In this document: positions 50,501 through 62,112 of the stretch, piece by piece | Numbering within the stretch: position 1 is the first letter of the stretch | How the letters are laid out: each line of letters starts with the position of its first letter | DNA from: Apostichopus japonicus | Lineage: Eukaryota; Echinodermata; Holothuroidea; Aspidochirotida; Stichopodidae | NCBI RefSeq assembly: GCF_037975245.1 | Contig: NC_092562.1 | Coordinates: 18,057,521 to 18,121,520, forward strand | Length of the DNA stretch: 64,000 nt | Reading direction: 5' to 3' | Translations under genes and position numbers: made by a program | The notes under the pieces: model-generated | What the model was told of the DNA's origin: nothing | What the model saw: the letters and a program-made list of their open reading frames with translations, nothing else | Database searches by the model: none

Positions 50501-53500
50501 AGATAATAGTTTTAATCCAGGCAGATTATTTAAAAAACACAAAAAACTATCAGCTATTAGTGTAGCCTAGTTACAAGGCTGAAAGTAAGGCTTGGTCAGG
50601 GCAAGGCCATTGGGCCTCTTTGTTATAAATTTGGGAGGGCCCCAAGGTCATCAAATAGGGCACCAAGGTCAAACACTGTTTGGTAGTAGGGCACCAAGGC
50701 CAAAAACAATTATGTTGCTGGACAGTCAGAGAAACATCAGTATTAGCTTTATGTGATATTATGAATATGAAGCAGAACACATAACACATACTATTGGTTG
50801 GTTCAATCATGTTTTAACTCTGCTAACATAATGTAAAAATCACTAAGTATGCAAACATATATATGTGACTCATAGTTTGATATTAACTGATCTTTATCTT
50901 GTGGAAGTTTATTTCGTGGACTTCATTTTGTAAAATGGTTTTATTTATCTACTTGGAATTGCATTCAAGTGAAAGGGCACAGCTGCCAAATTACAGCCAA
51001 AGAATTTGGGCAAGACAGCCGTTGTGACCTTCCACGATGGGTGCTTTTGTAGGCTATCGTGGAGAAATACAACAGCCTTTGTTTACTTCCAGCACTGAAT
51101 TATGTATTTGTCCAGTTGTATCTAGCCTTGTTAACATTGCATACAGATAACAACCAGTATTTTAATTGCAACTCTTTGGACCAGGAGACAGCACTCTGCC
51201 GAGGTTTTACTACAGAACTTCAAAGTCATAAACTGGGTGACTCTTGAGTGGAGTGCGAATTGGTTATTGTAAAAAAGACAACTGTTTATAAGAAGGATGA
51301 TGAAGATTCTGAAAATCTCTTGCTTTTACTTATCCTGTAGGAGTTGAAGATAGCAGAAGATGTGACTCAGTTCGCTCTTGTTGCCTCAGAGGAAGCCCTC
51401 TGTCAAGCCAAATGGAAACCGACATCAGATCAAGATAAACTGGACACAGTAAGCTATTGATTTTGAGTGAACAAATGTTGAATATGAGAAAGAAAAAGAT
51501 CAAAATATAAAATAGAAGAAATAAACAATATAAAAGAGAGAAAAAAATAAAAGCACTCAATCTGAGTAGTTCTGCAAACTCTTTAGTTGCTTTTTCTTAC
51601 CTGTCTTAATTCAATTAAATTAGCCCATCTCTAGGGCAAGCTTTTGACCAGTACTTCGATTGTATGCGATGACCAAATTTCTGTTTGGACAATCACGTAA
51701 GCTTTTGAGATCATCAGGTGAAGGACTTGTTGTTTACATCATATACAGATTGCATTGTAAGTAAATACTGTACCTTCAAAATAGTAGATTGGCATCGCCC
51801 CATCACCTTGGAGGAACTGAAATTAAACAAAAAATAGTAGTAGGCCGTTGATCCACTCAAAGTTAAATTTTAATGGCCCAAAGCTGGTGTTCTATTCACC
51901 AAACCCAGCTCTCCTGCCATATACACCTTGGTTGTTGTTTTTGCTACCTTTTTTGGGCATCAATATTTGTTTGGACCATCAAGAAATACAATAAGAATTT
52001 TTTGTCCAAGGGATAACCTGAAAGAATCTTTAAATATCTTGTCCAATTGGTTATAATAATGATTCTGTTTTGTAGGGTATGGCTGTTGGTGTCAGTTTAC
52101 CAGGACTCCAGGAAATTGTTGACACTGGTAGAACACTAGAGACAAAGGTAAGTCATCTGTTTTGTTCCATTTTTCTTAATGAAAAGAAATGATTTTGATT
52201 TGCATCAATCTAGAACATGTAGTGAACAACACTTACTGGTCAGTTATACGTTTATGTGTTTAACAAATAAATAAAGAGTCCAGTCACCAGAGGGCAATAT
52301 TTGTCACTATGTCAAAGTGTATTTGTTGCCAAACTTCAAAGTAGTCTTACCAAGATATCTTATCTTTACAAACAAAGTAATACCAATATAACAGGACACG
52401 TCTTGTCTTTATATACTCTAAGTAATAACTGCCTCCTAATCCATTCCAAACCCTATTTAAAGAAAACATGCGCAACACGCACCATTCAAACAAATCATGC
52501 ACCACACACATCCCAAGCAACATGCACAACCAACACACATAAAAATTGTTAACACCGTCACACACGCACAGTTGACGCCAACATTAATTCAATCACACAT
52601 TACAATGTGATAGAACTTGAATGGATCAGCATGTGTAAGGGAACAAGGAAGGATTTGCAGGTTTTTCTTGTGGGAGACATTTTGGTTTGTATAAACTTAT
52701 AGAACTGCAGTCATTTTTGCAGCATAGCCTGCAAAAAGTTGAGACATTCTCTTGTTCTCTCCCCCACCCCCCTTTATGCCATCCCTGACAATGTCTGTAT
52801 TTCTTTATAGATTACTGTATCATCATTACCTGTGACAATAAGTTCAGCACATAGTGCAGAAAGAAAAGACTTTATTCTCCTCTTCTCTCTCCATGATACC
52901 AATTAGTGTCCCCCATTAAGTCACTGTATCATTACCAGTGACATTAGTTTAAAGAACCAGTGACATCCTTTAATATAACCTTTTGTTTTCCATTTGTCTA
53001 CAGGGGTACCGCAAAGTCAGTCCTTTCTTTGTGCCAAGGATCTTACCTAATCTCACAGCTGGACACATTGGCATCAGGTATGGCTTCCAGGTAAGAGTGA
53101 TGTACACAGAGAAAGGAAGGAATCAGAAGGGGACAATCAAATAATCCCTTCTGCTGTGCTCTGCCATGTGGTTATTTGGCCTCTTTCCTATTCAGATCTA
53201 TAAAGAATCCATGATTGAGATGTATCGAATGTCTCCCTTCATTAAATCTTCTGTTTTCGTTTAGAAAAAATAAGACACGTATTACTTGTTGCCAATTTTT
53301 GCTATAATACAAAATCGACAGGTAGAGGTTGTACCCATCGCCCTTACCTCTCCACGATGGTACTACTCCTCTCCCTCCTCAACAGGGCCCCTTCCCCACC
53401 AGATTACTATGTAAACTATATATCTCATAGATCTGTTATGTACACATCTGTCATGACCTATATGAGAACTCTTGCCCCTCTACATAACGTAGCTGCTCCT

Positions 53501-56500
53501 TCCATGCACCCCCACCAGGTGAGACCCATCTGCTAACACCACTGGTAGTATCTGGAAGTTTTCTCTAACTGTTTTTTTATTCCTTTACTCATAGGGACCT
53601 AACCACTGTGTGTCGACTGCATGCACCACAGGCTGTCACGCAGTTGGTGATGCCATGAGGTTTATCCGTAATGGTGATGCCAAAGTCATGGTAGCAGGAG
53701 GAGCGGAGGCCTGCATATGTCCGGTAGCGATGGCAGGCTTTTCAAGGTATTAAGAAATGCAAGTGATTGTTTTTTTCCTCAAGACTAGTATCAGATTTTT
53801 CTTCTTCTGTATCTGTCAAAAGGAAGAAAACAAAATCTAACAGATAGAAATGTGAAGATGGCAAAACATCTTTTTCTTTGCTGAAACCTGTTAAATAGTT
53901 ATATCTTCACAAGTGATCTGTTTTACCAACAAATTTTATCCTTAACTATTCATAAATATTGTTATTATTTTGTCAGAAAAAAAATGACTAAGTGAAAGTG
54001 TTACATGATAATAACAATGTATTCATGTCATGGTTAAGGATCAAATAATAATTTATTATTTATCACAGTTTTGTCTGTGTGGCATGCCTTAGCAAATGTT
54101 TCAGCTAGACAATAACTGTCTTTATATTCTCAGAAGTAAATGCTGAAATAAGGAAACAGATTCGATGGAATTTATGAATATACTTGTTGTGCCCATATGT
54201 TAGGATGTTATAGTAATCTTCTACAGTAAACTATATTTAACAGCTCTTTGGATGATTAACATATAAAAACATGTGACAGCAAAGAATACAAATGTGCTGC
54301 CCTCTGAGTAGACATTTAGGATCCTTGGTCAAAAACTTTGATCCCTTATCATTTATATTTCCCAGGGCACGTGCTCTCAGCACCAAGTATAATGACAGAC
54401 CACAAGAATCTTCCAGACCTTTTGATGCAAGTAGAGATGGTTTTGTGATGGCTGAAGGGGCAGCAGTTCTCATATTAGAGGTTTGGTCTGCTAAGGTTGA
54501 TCTGATCAATCAAAAATAGACATATTTAGATGGTTACAATTGTCAGTCAACAATTTGCCTGTTGAAATATGGATTTATTTTAGCTACTAGTAGTATGTGT
54601 GTCTGCAAGATCAAGGGTAGGGACAGTTTATAGTGGGGGTGGGGGAGCGGAGGATGGATGTTGCTTAGTGGCAGGATTCCACGATCGATTAGATCAAAGT
54701 ATTGTTTACTTGTACAAGGCACTTTAGCTCAATTGCCTCCTAGCAACCAGGTGTATAAACAGGGACTTATGTATATAGCTTGTGTATATAGTTGTGTGCA
54801 CTGGATTGTGGCTGCATCCTTTGGGATACTCTATAAAGGACCCATAGATGTGGTGCTGTGTAATGCTCAGACAGCAACGTGCTGAATTGTTCACAGCTTG
54901 TGTGTCTTGGTTTGACAGTTTAACCATTGAAAGTTATTTGACAGACCTGTCAACCCCTAAATTTGTAAATCTGGAGAGATTTGAAAAGACAAAACCCAGG
55001 GGGTTGGTACCTGAAACCAGGAGATTTTACAAACTATTGTAAAGCCCAGTAAGACTCTGAGTGTTGGAATGTCAGGTATAGGAAAGCCATTGATACAAAT
55101 AAACAATCAATTTGTAAACTTTAAATTGATAATTTCCTTTCTTATCTGACTCTTTAAAGCTAACACTTGTCATGTTTTCTCTCACTTAGGAGTGGAATCA
55201 TGCGGAGAGTAGAGGGGCAAACATTCTAGCAGAGATACTCGGCTACGGTCTTTCAGGTGAGGTTGAACAACATTTGTAGCAATAAAAGGAATCTTGTTAG
55301 AATAATAGATGATAACAAAGTGCTGTGAATCAAACAGAATAAACAAGGAAAATGGGATATTTTGCTAGAAACATAAAAAAATCAAAATCACAAGGGAGTC
55401 TAATATCAACAAAGCTTTAGTTTCTCAAAAGACTCATCTACAACTTTGCCATTTTTTGTACAAAAGAATTTTACTGGTTCCTTTTTTCTATTGGAATATT
55501 TACAAATTTATTTGATGGTCACATGTATATTAATTTATTGCACAATTATTGTTATATGTGTTTTCTTGTTTCTTTTGAGAACTAAAGTACTCATTTTCAG
55601 TATTCTCCCTGTAAAAGTCTAGTTTGATATATGCAGATGCTGGAAATTCAATGCTAATGGTACCAGTAAACAAAGGACCATATTTCATGTTCTACATTGG
55701 TTTACCACTTACAACTTTACATTTAATGTAAACAAATGAGTTAACCTATGATACATTGTCCTGTGAAGTCTAGTTACTACTGTCCCAAGCTCTGCTAGTT
55801 TTGTAAATTAAACTTTTTCCCATCCAATGACAGGTGATGCCAGTCACATCACCGCCCCTAGGGGAGATGGATTCGGTGCACAACGATGCATGAAGGCTGC
55901 CCTGAGGGATGCACGTGTCAGAGTCGAGGATGTTGGATATGTTAATGCTCATGCAACTTCAACACCTCTAGGTAAGGTGAAAGTATTGTAACATTCAGGT
56001 AGTGGGTTTGACACCCAATGAAACAGCAGTTACATTCCAGTTTGATGTTTACCATTTAAAGGGAGTAGTCATTAATAAATGTCAAATATATTAGAAATGT
56101 TTAAGTAAGTTTAAAATTCATTGCAATTGTTAACATCAAGATCTGATCACATCACAAAGATGGAGGGGGGATGGGGTTATTGGGTTGGAGAGAATCACAG
56201 CACTGAGTTAGGGTAGTTTGGTTGGAAAGAGAGTTGTGCCATTTATTTGATCAAATTTCCTGTTTGCTTGCTGCAAGTAGTAGTTCTTCCCTCCTGTCCT
56301 GCCCTCCAAACTGTTTACTGCTTTAACCAGTGGCTGCACTTGGTGAATGGATTTCTTAATATTTTGAAGTACTCCATTAAATTTAACAGATTTGAGAAGT
56401 CCAATTCATTTCCTGGAAAATTTGCTAGTACTCTAATGAGAGACTAAGTTTTCTATGCACCCAATGGGGCAATGATTGGTTATAGAGTTTGAAACATTAA

Positions 56501-58743
56501 CTGTATATTTATTGCTCCCGATGGTACGGTAATAAGTTGTCATACATTTTTAAGGGACATTTTACATTTGCAGATTAATTTTTGGTGATTTTGTGAATTA
56601 CCAGATGAGAAAGATTATAACTCTGGATACTAAACAAATTGACCAGAACATGTTCATTAACAATTACATTCAGATTTATATCTCATATTATTGTACAGAA
56701 AAAAAAACAACATAACATACGGCACAGTAATAAAATAACATAGTATGAAAATAGTGATTCTGTTAATAAGGCTAGTGACCATAGAACCCAAAAAAAAATA
56801 ATGAAGAATGATAAGAATCTCAATTCAACAAAAGATATTTACAAAATATAAGGAAAGAAAGAAACAGGACAGAGAATAAGCTGAAAAGTAATAAAAAGGA
56901 AATAAGAAATAAGAAAGGGATAGAACGCAATCAGCAAAAGAACAAATTCACAAGAGATGGCCAGGAAGAAGAGTAGCTCACAAATAATTGCTTAAAATTT
57001 TAACCCAATGAACCCAAATGACTGTTGATCTCTTCTAAAAGAATGAGGTATCTGAGCAGATTTAACAGAAGGAGAAAGTGGCTGCCACATGGTAATTGTT
57101 GAGGTGTAATTTGCCATGCTGATTATTTGTGACAGGTAACTGTCAAAATATGGTACAAATGGGTATGATCAGTACCAGATTATGCAATGGGAAGATCAGA
57201 TCAGTGCTTAAGGCCCCCCAAATTCAAGGGGCTTGAAAGGTGAAGCATCCCCCTGAGGTCACAGACTGCTGTGAACACTGCCAAGAAAGACTTCTAGTTT
57301 TGGGTTGTGCATTCACACTTTAATGGGGATGTGGAAAGAATATGGTGCTGTAGGATCACCAGAGGTTGTTAATGTGGCACTGGGTGATAAACAAGTATTT
57401 CATCACTTCTCCTACAGGCGATGAAATTGAGAATCAGGCAATCAAGTCTGTCTTTGGTTCCCATGCCAACAACCTGGCTGTGTCTTCCACCAAAGGAGCG
57501 ACGGGTCATCTGTTAGGTGCTGCTGGAGCATTAGAAGCAATATTCACTGTACTAGCATGTCAACATGTAAGTGATAATAAGCTTAATTATCTTCCGTGTT
57601 AAAATATAATTTAAATCTACACTTCACATTGAGCATCGATTGCTGGTTGGAGTGTTAGCTCAGTGGTTAGCGCCGGTGCCTTTCAATCATAAGATCCCGA
57701 GTTCGAGTCACTCAAAGATTAATTTATGTCGTCCAGTTACAGAGTTGTTGACAATTGACAATTCATAATCATGGACATTAAATATGAATGTAAGAGACTG
57801 ACTTCGGTCAGCTTGCGGATGGCTTCTTCGCGAGTTCCTGCTTGCAGGAGGATCTAAACTACATACATACATACACACATACATACACGCATACATACAC
57901 ACACGCATACATACATACATACACACATACATACATACATACATACACACATACATACATACATACATACATACATACATACATACATACATACATACAT
58001 ACATACATACATACATACATACATACATACATACATACATACATACATACATACATACATACATACATACATACATACATACATACATACATACATACAT
58101 ACATACATACATACATACATACATACATACATACATACATACATACATACATACATACATACATACATACATACATACATACATACATACATACATACAT
58201 ACATACATACATACATACATACATACATACATACATACATACATACATACATACATACATACATACATACATACATACATACATACATACATACATACAT
58301 ACATACATACATACATACATACATACATACATACATACATACATACATACATACATACATACATACATACATACATACATACATACATACATACATACAT
58401 ACATACATACATACATACATACATACATACATACATACATACATACATACATACATACATACATACATACATACATACATAATCTTTAGTACCACTGTGA
58501 AGTTATTTAAACTATTTCTACTCCTCCCTAAAGTATTTTTTTATTTTCATCTCCAATTTTCCTCTCTTCCAGGGTCAGCTGCCTCCAACAATTAATCTAG
58601 AAGAGACAGACGATGAATTTGATCTGAATTATGTGCCTAATAAATCTCAGGTTTGGCTGGGAGATGGTAGACGGATTGGACTCACAAACTCTTTTGGGTT
58701 TGGCGGTACCAATGCCTCTTTATGCATTGGAAGCGTCAGATGA
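44397..58743 (+). CDS. OXSM: Mitochondrial 3-oxoacyl-[acyl-carrier-protein] synthase (12 exons)
   Basis: Joined exons: 44397-44541, 48358-48474, 50052-50116, 51341-51448, 52076-52147, 53004-53090, 53595-53746, 54366-54480, 55190-55256, 55834-55971, 57418-57566, 58573-58743. They give 461 codons with consistent phases and GT/AG at every junction; animal OXSM proteins are about 460 residues. The enzyme condenses malonyl-ACP with acyl-ACP in the mitochondrial type II fatty acid pathway that feeds lipoate synthesis. Residues 1-36 contain Lys/Arg/Ser and no acidic residue, as in a matrix presequence. The thiolase-fold KAS domain follows: VTGIG near 45-49, nucleophile Cys208 in STACTTG, His349 in [10 protein letters not shown], Lys381 and His386 in [12 protein letters not shown], and the C-terminal [12 protein letters not shown] loop. 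Spacing matches FabF-type enzymes, so catalysis should be intact. The introns carry a hAT-like element and a LINE (intron 1), another LINE (intron 2), and a SINE with (CATA)n (intron 11). Only the start codon is less certain. Confidence 0.95.
45065..46824. mobile_element. hAT-like non-autonomous DNA transposon in OXSM intron 1
   Basis: The left end TAGGCTTGCACGGT and the reverse complement of the right end TAAGCTTGCACGGT differ at one base, and both are flanked by the 8-bp duplication GGCCTACC (45057-45064 and 46825-46832). An 8-bp duplication with a TTGCACGG-type end is characteristic of hAT elements. Subterminal sequences on both sides are rich in AAACCGGTTTT motifs in inverted arrangement. 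No transposase remains are recognisable in the 1760 bp. A minus-strand frame at 46206-46487 has an amphipathic, protein-like C-terminus but no domain that I know. Confidence 0.85.
45700..45856. repeat. ~52-bp tandem repeat inside the hAT-like element
   Basis: Three copies of GGGGGCTCTG...TTTAACAACTAAGATGCAAC...GTAACA differ mainly in G-run length and small deletions. The frame at 45470-45790 crosses them and is not gene-like. Confidence 0.75.
46838..47961 (+). mobile_element. CR1/Jockey-group LINE fragment A (OXSM intron 1)
   Basis: The coordinates include an 8-bp duplication CTAGTATT at both ends (46838-46845 and 47954-47961). The copy is 5'-truncated within the RT domain. Broken frames encode [16 protein letters not shown] followed by [15 protein letters not shown] (the catalytic FADD), [15 protein letters not shown] and [14 protein letters not shown], the usual C-terminal tract. 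The 3' end is a short (CTAAA)n repeat, not poly(A). Stops and frameshifts make it a dead copy. It sits only 5 bp beyond the target duplication of the hAT-like element. Confidence 0.88.
48358..48474 (+). CDS. OXSM: OXSM exon 2
   Basis: The acceptor CTTCCAG completes Gly49. The exon encodes [13 protein letters not shown] and continues to GIPSKV, with donor GTAAGA. It lies between the intron-1 transposons and an intron-2 LINE fragment. Confidence 0.93.
48713..49832 (+). mobile_element. Second LINE type, CR1-like fragment (OXSM intron 2)
   Basis: It is distinct from fragment A: the tail is (AATC)n near 49800-49830 and the protein differs. RT motifs [14 protein letters not shown] and [12 protein letters not shown] lie in one frame and the rest in another. 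TTATCAGT occurs just left of the copy (about 48705) and just right of it (about 49835), a possible 8-bp target duplication; the edges are therefore approximate. Confidence 0.82.
48750..49658 (+). pseudogene. RT C-terminal part of the intron-2 LINE, frameshifted
   Basis: The 302-codon frame is genuine RT sequence from about residue 55 on: [44 protein letters not shown], then the thumb and C-terminal region ending [15 protein letters not shown]. The first ~50 residues are read out of frame: the true upstream frame ([10 protein letters not shown]...FADDTNIF) is shifted and breaks near 48870-48920. There is no upstream RT fingers region or endonuclease. Confidence 0.85.
50052..50116 (+). CDS. OXSM: OXSM exon 3
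   Basis: This 65-nt exon encodes [22 protein letters not shown], corresponding to the variable VPRG region of OXSM. The acceptor is CCAACAG and the donor GTGAGT. Confidence 0.92.
51341..51448 (+). CDS. OXSM: OXSM exon 4
   Basis: It encodes 36 residues including [20 protein letters not shown], the amphipathic helix before the GXGXG-type region. The acceptor is CTGTAG and the donor GTAAGC, both in phase 0. Confidence 0.93.
52076..52147 (+). CDS. OXSM: OXSM exon 5
   Basis: It encodes [18 protein letters not shown] and the following six residues. The acceptor is TTTGTAG and the donor GTAAGT, both in phase 0. Confidence 0.93.
53004..53090 (+). CDS. OXSM: OXSM exon 6
   Basis: It encodes 29 residues including [20 protein letters not shown], a well-conserved KAS segment that lines the dimer interface. 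The acceptor is TCTACAG and the donor GTAAGA. Confidence 0.94.
53595..53746 (+). CDS. OXSM: OXSM exon 7 (active-site Cys)
   Basis: It begins [20 protein letters not shown], which includes the nucleophile Cys208, and continues through [20 protein letters not shown]. It ends in phase 2 at donor GTATTA. Confidence 0.95.
54366..54480 (+). CDS. OXSM: OXSM exon 8
   Basis: It encodes [11 protein letters not shown], then [20 protein letters not shown] and LE, the conserved PFD.RDGFV.GEG block. Ala replaces the usual Gly before EG (MAEG). The donor GTTTGG is weaker than the others. Confidence 0.95.
55190..55256 (+). CDS. OXSM: OXSM exon 9
   Basis: It encodes [20 protein letters not shown] and LS, with the conserved EhAxxRGAxIxAExxGxG pattern. 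The acceptor is CACTTAG and the donor GTGAGG after base 1 of the Gly310 codon. Confidence 0.94.
55834..55971 (+). CDS. OXSM: OXSM exon 10 (catalytic His349)
   Basis: It begins [19 protein letters not shown] and ends [13 protein letters not shown], containing the first catalytic His. The acceptor is TGACAG and the donor GTAAGG. Confidence 0.95.
57418..57566 (+). CDS. OXSM: OXSM exon 11 (Lys381/His386)
   Basis: It encodes [13 protein letters not shown] through [20 protein letters not shown] to CQH, with the second catalytic His. The acceptor is CCTACAG and the donor GTAAGT. The SINE lies about 80 bp into the following intron. Confidence 0.95.
57645..57858 (+). mobile_element. tRNA-derived SINE (OXSM intron 11)
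   Basis: The head is clearly tRNA-like: A box TTAGCTCAGTGGTTAGCGCC (57655-57674) and B box GAGTTCGAGTC (57699-57709). A ~150-bp unrelated body follows, containing CAGCTTGCGGATGGC and a short inverted CCTGCTTGCAGG. It ends in a (CATA)n tail that has expanded. Its sequence is not closely related to the 165-bp megasatellite unit, although both have tRNA ancestry. Confidence 0.85.
57859..58481. repeat. (CATA)n microsatellite, ~620 bp
   Basis: About 155 copies of ACAT/CATA, with a few ACAC variants at the left end, directly extend the SINE tail. The unit is 4 bp and stop-free, so long frames (MYVC and IHTY repeats) appear in several phases and are artefacts. Confidence 0.97.
58573..58743 (+). CDS. 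OXSM: OXSM exon 12 (stop)
   Basis: It encodes [20 protein letters not shown], then [20 protein letters not shown] and SVR before the stop TGA. The acceptor is CTTCCAG. A possible ATTAAA poly(A) signal lies at 58866. Confidence 0.95.
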   Translation, partial: GQLPPTINLEETDDEFDLNYVPNKSQVWLGDGRRIGLTNSFGFGGTNASLCIGSVR

Positions 58744-59340
58744 CAGTGGTCTATGATTGTTCATGTCTTTGATGGACAAGGGAAAGAACAGACGAAGGCA
58801 ATTTAAGATGTTAATTCTTGATCTGTCGTGATGAAATATCGATGTTCGATGAAAAGTAATATCCAATTAAAGGAATGATTACAGCTATGACTATTTAAAT
58901 TTTATTAATATGAGATTTAAAGAAGTCAAATGGGAAGATGACTGATGATATCATCCTTTGATATGTCAAATTTACCACTTTTTACGTTTTTGTTATCAAA
59001 TTTACAGACCAGTTAGAGCAGAATTTTTGGATGTTCTTGTAGTCTCAATTAGCATCTGCTTATTCATGAATATAATTGTACATGCATATGTTAAAATTGT
59101 TGTTTTGACATGTATAACGCCTTTAAATTTGAATTGTTCAAAGTGTACTTTGTGATGTTGTGTAAGTGCAACATTTTACATATAATCCTGTGTCTTAAAC
59201 AGTGTTTCATATTCGGTCGCTACTGCAGCAATATTAAAGGCTTTACTATGCATTGAGCTGCATATCATTGTCAGACATATTACGTATATAGTTACCTTTC
59301 CAGTCCTTACTCCTGAATTGAACAGCATATTTGGCTAGTT
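58744..59340. other. OXSM 3' UTR and flank
   Basis: Possible poly(A) signals ATTAAA occur near 58866 and 59233. No further coding sequence or repeat is visible up to the LINE fragment. Confidence 0.45.
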
Positions 59341-59344
59341 AAGG

Positions 59345-59671
59345 TTAGTAGAAAAAGGATCAGGAGGGACACTTAAGTCCCCATCAAGAACCCTATAGGA
59401 GAGAAAAAACACAGAAAACACAAACACTCAGACCCGATTACAATGCTTAAAGTGCTTGTCCAAAAGTTTTCTTTAATCCATTTTTACTTCTTGCAAGTAC
59501 AACTTTCTCAGGCAAACCGTTCCACTCATTCACAACCCTATTAGAAAAAAAAGTTATGCTGAATATTAATTCTACTTTGTAACTTTTGGAGTTAACGTCA
59601 ATGACCTTTGGTACAACTACTATTAGCAAACATGAAAAAGTCAGTGAAGGATAAATTGTCAAACCATACAA
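59345..59671 (-). mobile_element. CR1-like LINE fragment B (3' end only)
   Basis: The minus strand contains the same 3' end as fragments A and [20 protein letters not shown], then the 3' UTR ending GATCCTTTTTCTACT. Only about 330 bp remain, read in the frame 59447-59671. The (CTAAA)n tail is degraded. Confidence 0.85.
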
Positions 59672-60174
59672 AATGTAGGAAACTGTGTTAATAACTGATG
59701 GAGGAGAGATGTGTAGGTTTGAGTGAATATACCATATGCCGAATGTCTACTTAGAAATTACATTAAAACACCGTGAAGACATTCGTATCAACTGGTTACA
59801 TTGAACTTTTTTTCTAATAAGCTTTATGCTCTATTGAAGTTTTTTTAGACGAGAAGAACACAATGAATGTGATTGAGAGAGAGCAAGAGAATAAAATGTC
59901 ATTTTGGTTTTTTGTTGTTCATGTCTATGTTACTGGAATGCTATTTTCCATTAATTAATGCCTATTAAGTGTCCAGTGTCCTGGAACTTTTTCACATCCA
60001 GGACAATTTGAAGGTGAAATAATCTGAGACAAATTGCGCAAAAACAGAATTGATGGTAATTGCAACATATTTACATTCACAAGGGCAGGGCTATGATTTT
60101 ATATTTAAATCCGTAAAAATATCAAACCTACACCATTACGATAAGAATGATCCATCCTTTGACACATTGGTGTG
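59672..60174. other. Spacer between inverted LINE copies
   Basis: No gene or repeat was recognised. The two LINE fragments on either side point away from each other. Confidence 0.4.
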
Positions 60175-61112
60175 AATTCGACTGAGATATTTTGTGTAAA
60201 GCTAAGAAGTTTGCTGATGACACGAAATTGTATTCTGAGGTCTCTTCCAAAAGCTATTATGAGAAGTTTCAAATGGATTTGGATCAGGTTTTTTCCTGGT
60301 CTCAGGGGTGGCAAATGCTTTTTAATATTGATAAATGTAAGGTAATGCACATTGGAAGTAGTAACCAAAAGTTTACATACAATCTTAATGGTGTGGATTT
60401 AGAGGAGGTCTCTGTTGAAAGAGACCTAGGTATCTACATTGACTCATCTCTGCAACCTTCTAAACATTGTCTTGAAGCTGCTAAAAGAGGTAATAGGGTT
60501 TTGGGTATGATCAAGAGGAACTTCAGTTTTCTGAAAGAGGACATCGTAGTTAGGCTTTATAAGCAGTTGATTAGGCCTCATCTGGAGTATGCTGTGCAGG
60601 CTTGGAACCCTTACTTTGCTAAGGATAAGGAAGTACTTGAAAATGTCCAGAAGAGGGCTACTAGGATGATTAGTTCCTTAAAGAGGGTTCCTTATTATAG
60701 GCGGTTACAACTGTTGAATCTCACCACACTGGAGCTTAGGAGGTTACGTGGGGACTTGATCCAGGTTTTCAAGATTGTGTATGGTTTCGACAATTTATCC
60801 TTTACTGACTGGCAAACAATAGTTGTACAAGAGGTCATTGTCTTAAACTTCAAAAGTCGCATAGTAGGATTAATATTCAGCATAACTTTTTTTCTAATAG
60901 GGTTGTGAATGAGTGGAATAGTTTGCCTGAGAAAGTTGTACTTGCAAGTAGTGTCAATGGGTTTAAGAATGCTTTGGACAAGCACTTTAAGCATTGTAAT
61001 CGGGTCAGGAGTGTTTGTGTCTTCAGTTTTTTCCCTCTCCTATAGGGTCCTTGATGGGGACTTAAGTGTCCCTCCTGATCCTTTTTTCTACTAAACTAAA
61101 CTAAACTAAATT
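60175..61112 (+). mobile_element. CR1-like LINE fragment C
   Basis: This is the same family as fragment A and is better preserved. It starts within the RT just before [12 protein letters not shown] and ends with three CTAAA units at about 61092-61112. The frame is open from 60192 to 60908 ([54 protein letters not shown]). A small deletion after NLSFTD then shifts the C-terminal NEWNSLPEKVVLASSV tract into another frame (60909-61094). Degenerate repeats of the same end are found in copies A and B. Confidence 0.88.
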
Positions 61113-62112
61113 TGAGATTTTACACTCACACACTGCTGATCCAGTTCCAAGCTATTCACTCTTAAAATATGCTAAACCTCCGATATGTTCCTTTAAAGGC
61201 TAACTTGATGATATTATCAGCTCTTCTAGAACAGGCTTTAATGTTAATGTTAAGTTTGTTAACCCATTGCTTTACATAAATTCTCACTCAACCAAAGCAT
61301 GTTCCTTTAACTTGATATTAAAACAACAACACCCTTGCACCCATTGAAAGAAAATTAAACACCATCTTTCTATCCAAAAGTTGACAAATTTGTACTACCA
61401 CTGTAAACATGTCATTTGAGACAGGTAAATATCTTTTTGTGATTTTGTGCTGGATCTGAGGAACTCAGCTAAATGGATAAAGTATTAGACTAAATAGTCT
61501 TGTCACTCTAAACCGATGAACCTCGGCAAATTAATGGGTCGTTCCCGTACAAATTAAAAGTGGCATAAAAAATCTAGCCTGGTCTGATAGCACTGTTTTT
61601 CAACCATTCACAACAAATTAACTGAGGTTTGTTAAACTTTGTTTCTAAAGTCATCTTTTTTATGAATTTTTCCTTCATGTCTTTCCATTGTAATATAGCT
61701 TGTAAATCTATTGCAATCAAAAACTTTTACATTTTTTTTACATTTTATAATAATATTCTGTAACTACTGTAGTTGATACATCAATACTAGACATTTCACT
61801 AGTAGATGGGTTATAAATAATAATAATAAAAAAATTGACATTTCTGACATTACATAAGTTAGGGAAATCATTAAATGTTCTTAGATCTCTGTCTGTGGCT
61901 CTGACTCCCTCCCACCAAGAAAGTGTTAATCCCCCACCCCCTCCTATCACCAAAAGCAATCCGTTTTCGCCCTTAAAATTACTGGCTATCGTTGACTCAT
62001 TCGAGTCTTCAAATGTAACATGCATGATCTACACTTTATGCAGAGTTCTTACGTCTACATGGCTTGTGTATTCCTATCTAGTAATTTTCTTTCATACTCT
62101 TTTATGGACAGA
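61113..62112. other. Intergenic, nothing recognised
   Basis: The DNA is AT-rich with no family resemblance. A pyrimidine-rich stretch and AG at 62085-62112 could be a 3' splice site for the weak exon that follows. Confidence 0.4.

Noticed and set aside
57708-58495. Long MYVC- or IHTY-repeat proteins on both strands
   Set aside because: These are translations of the (CATA)n microsatellite, open in several frames at once.
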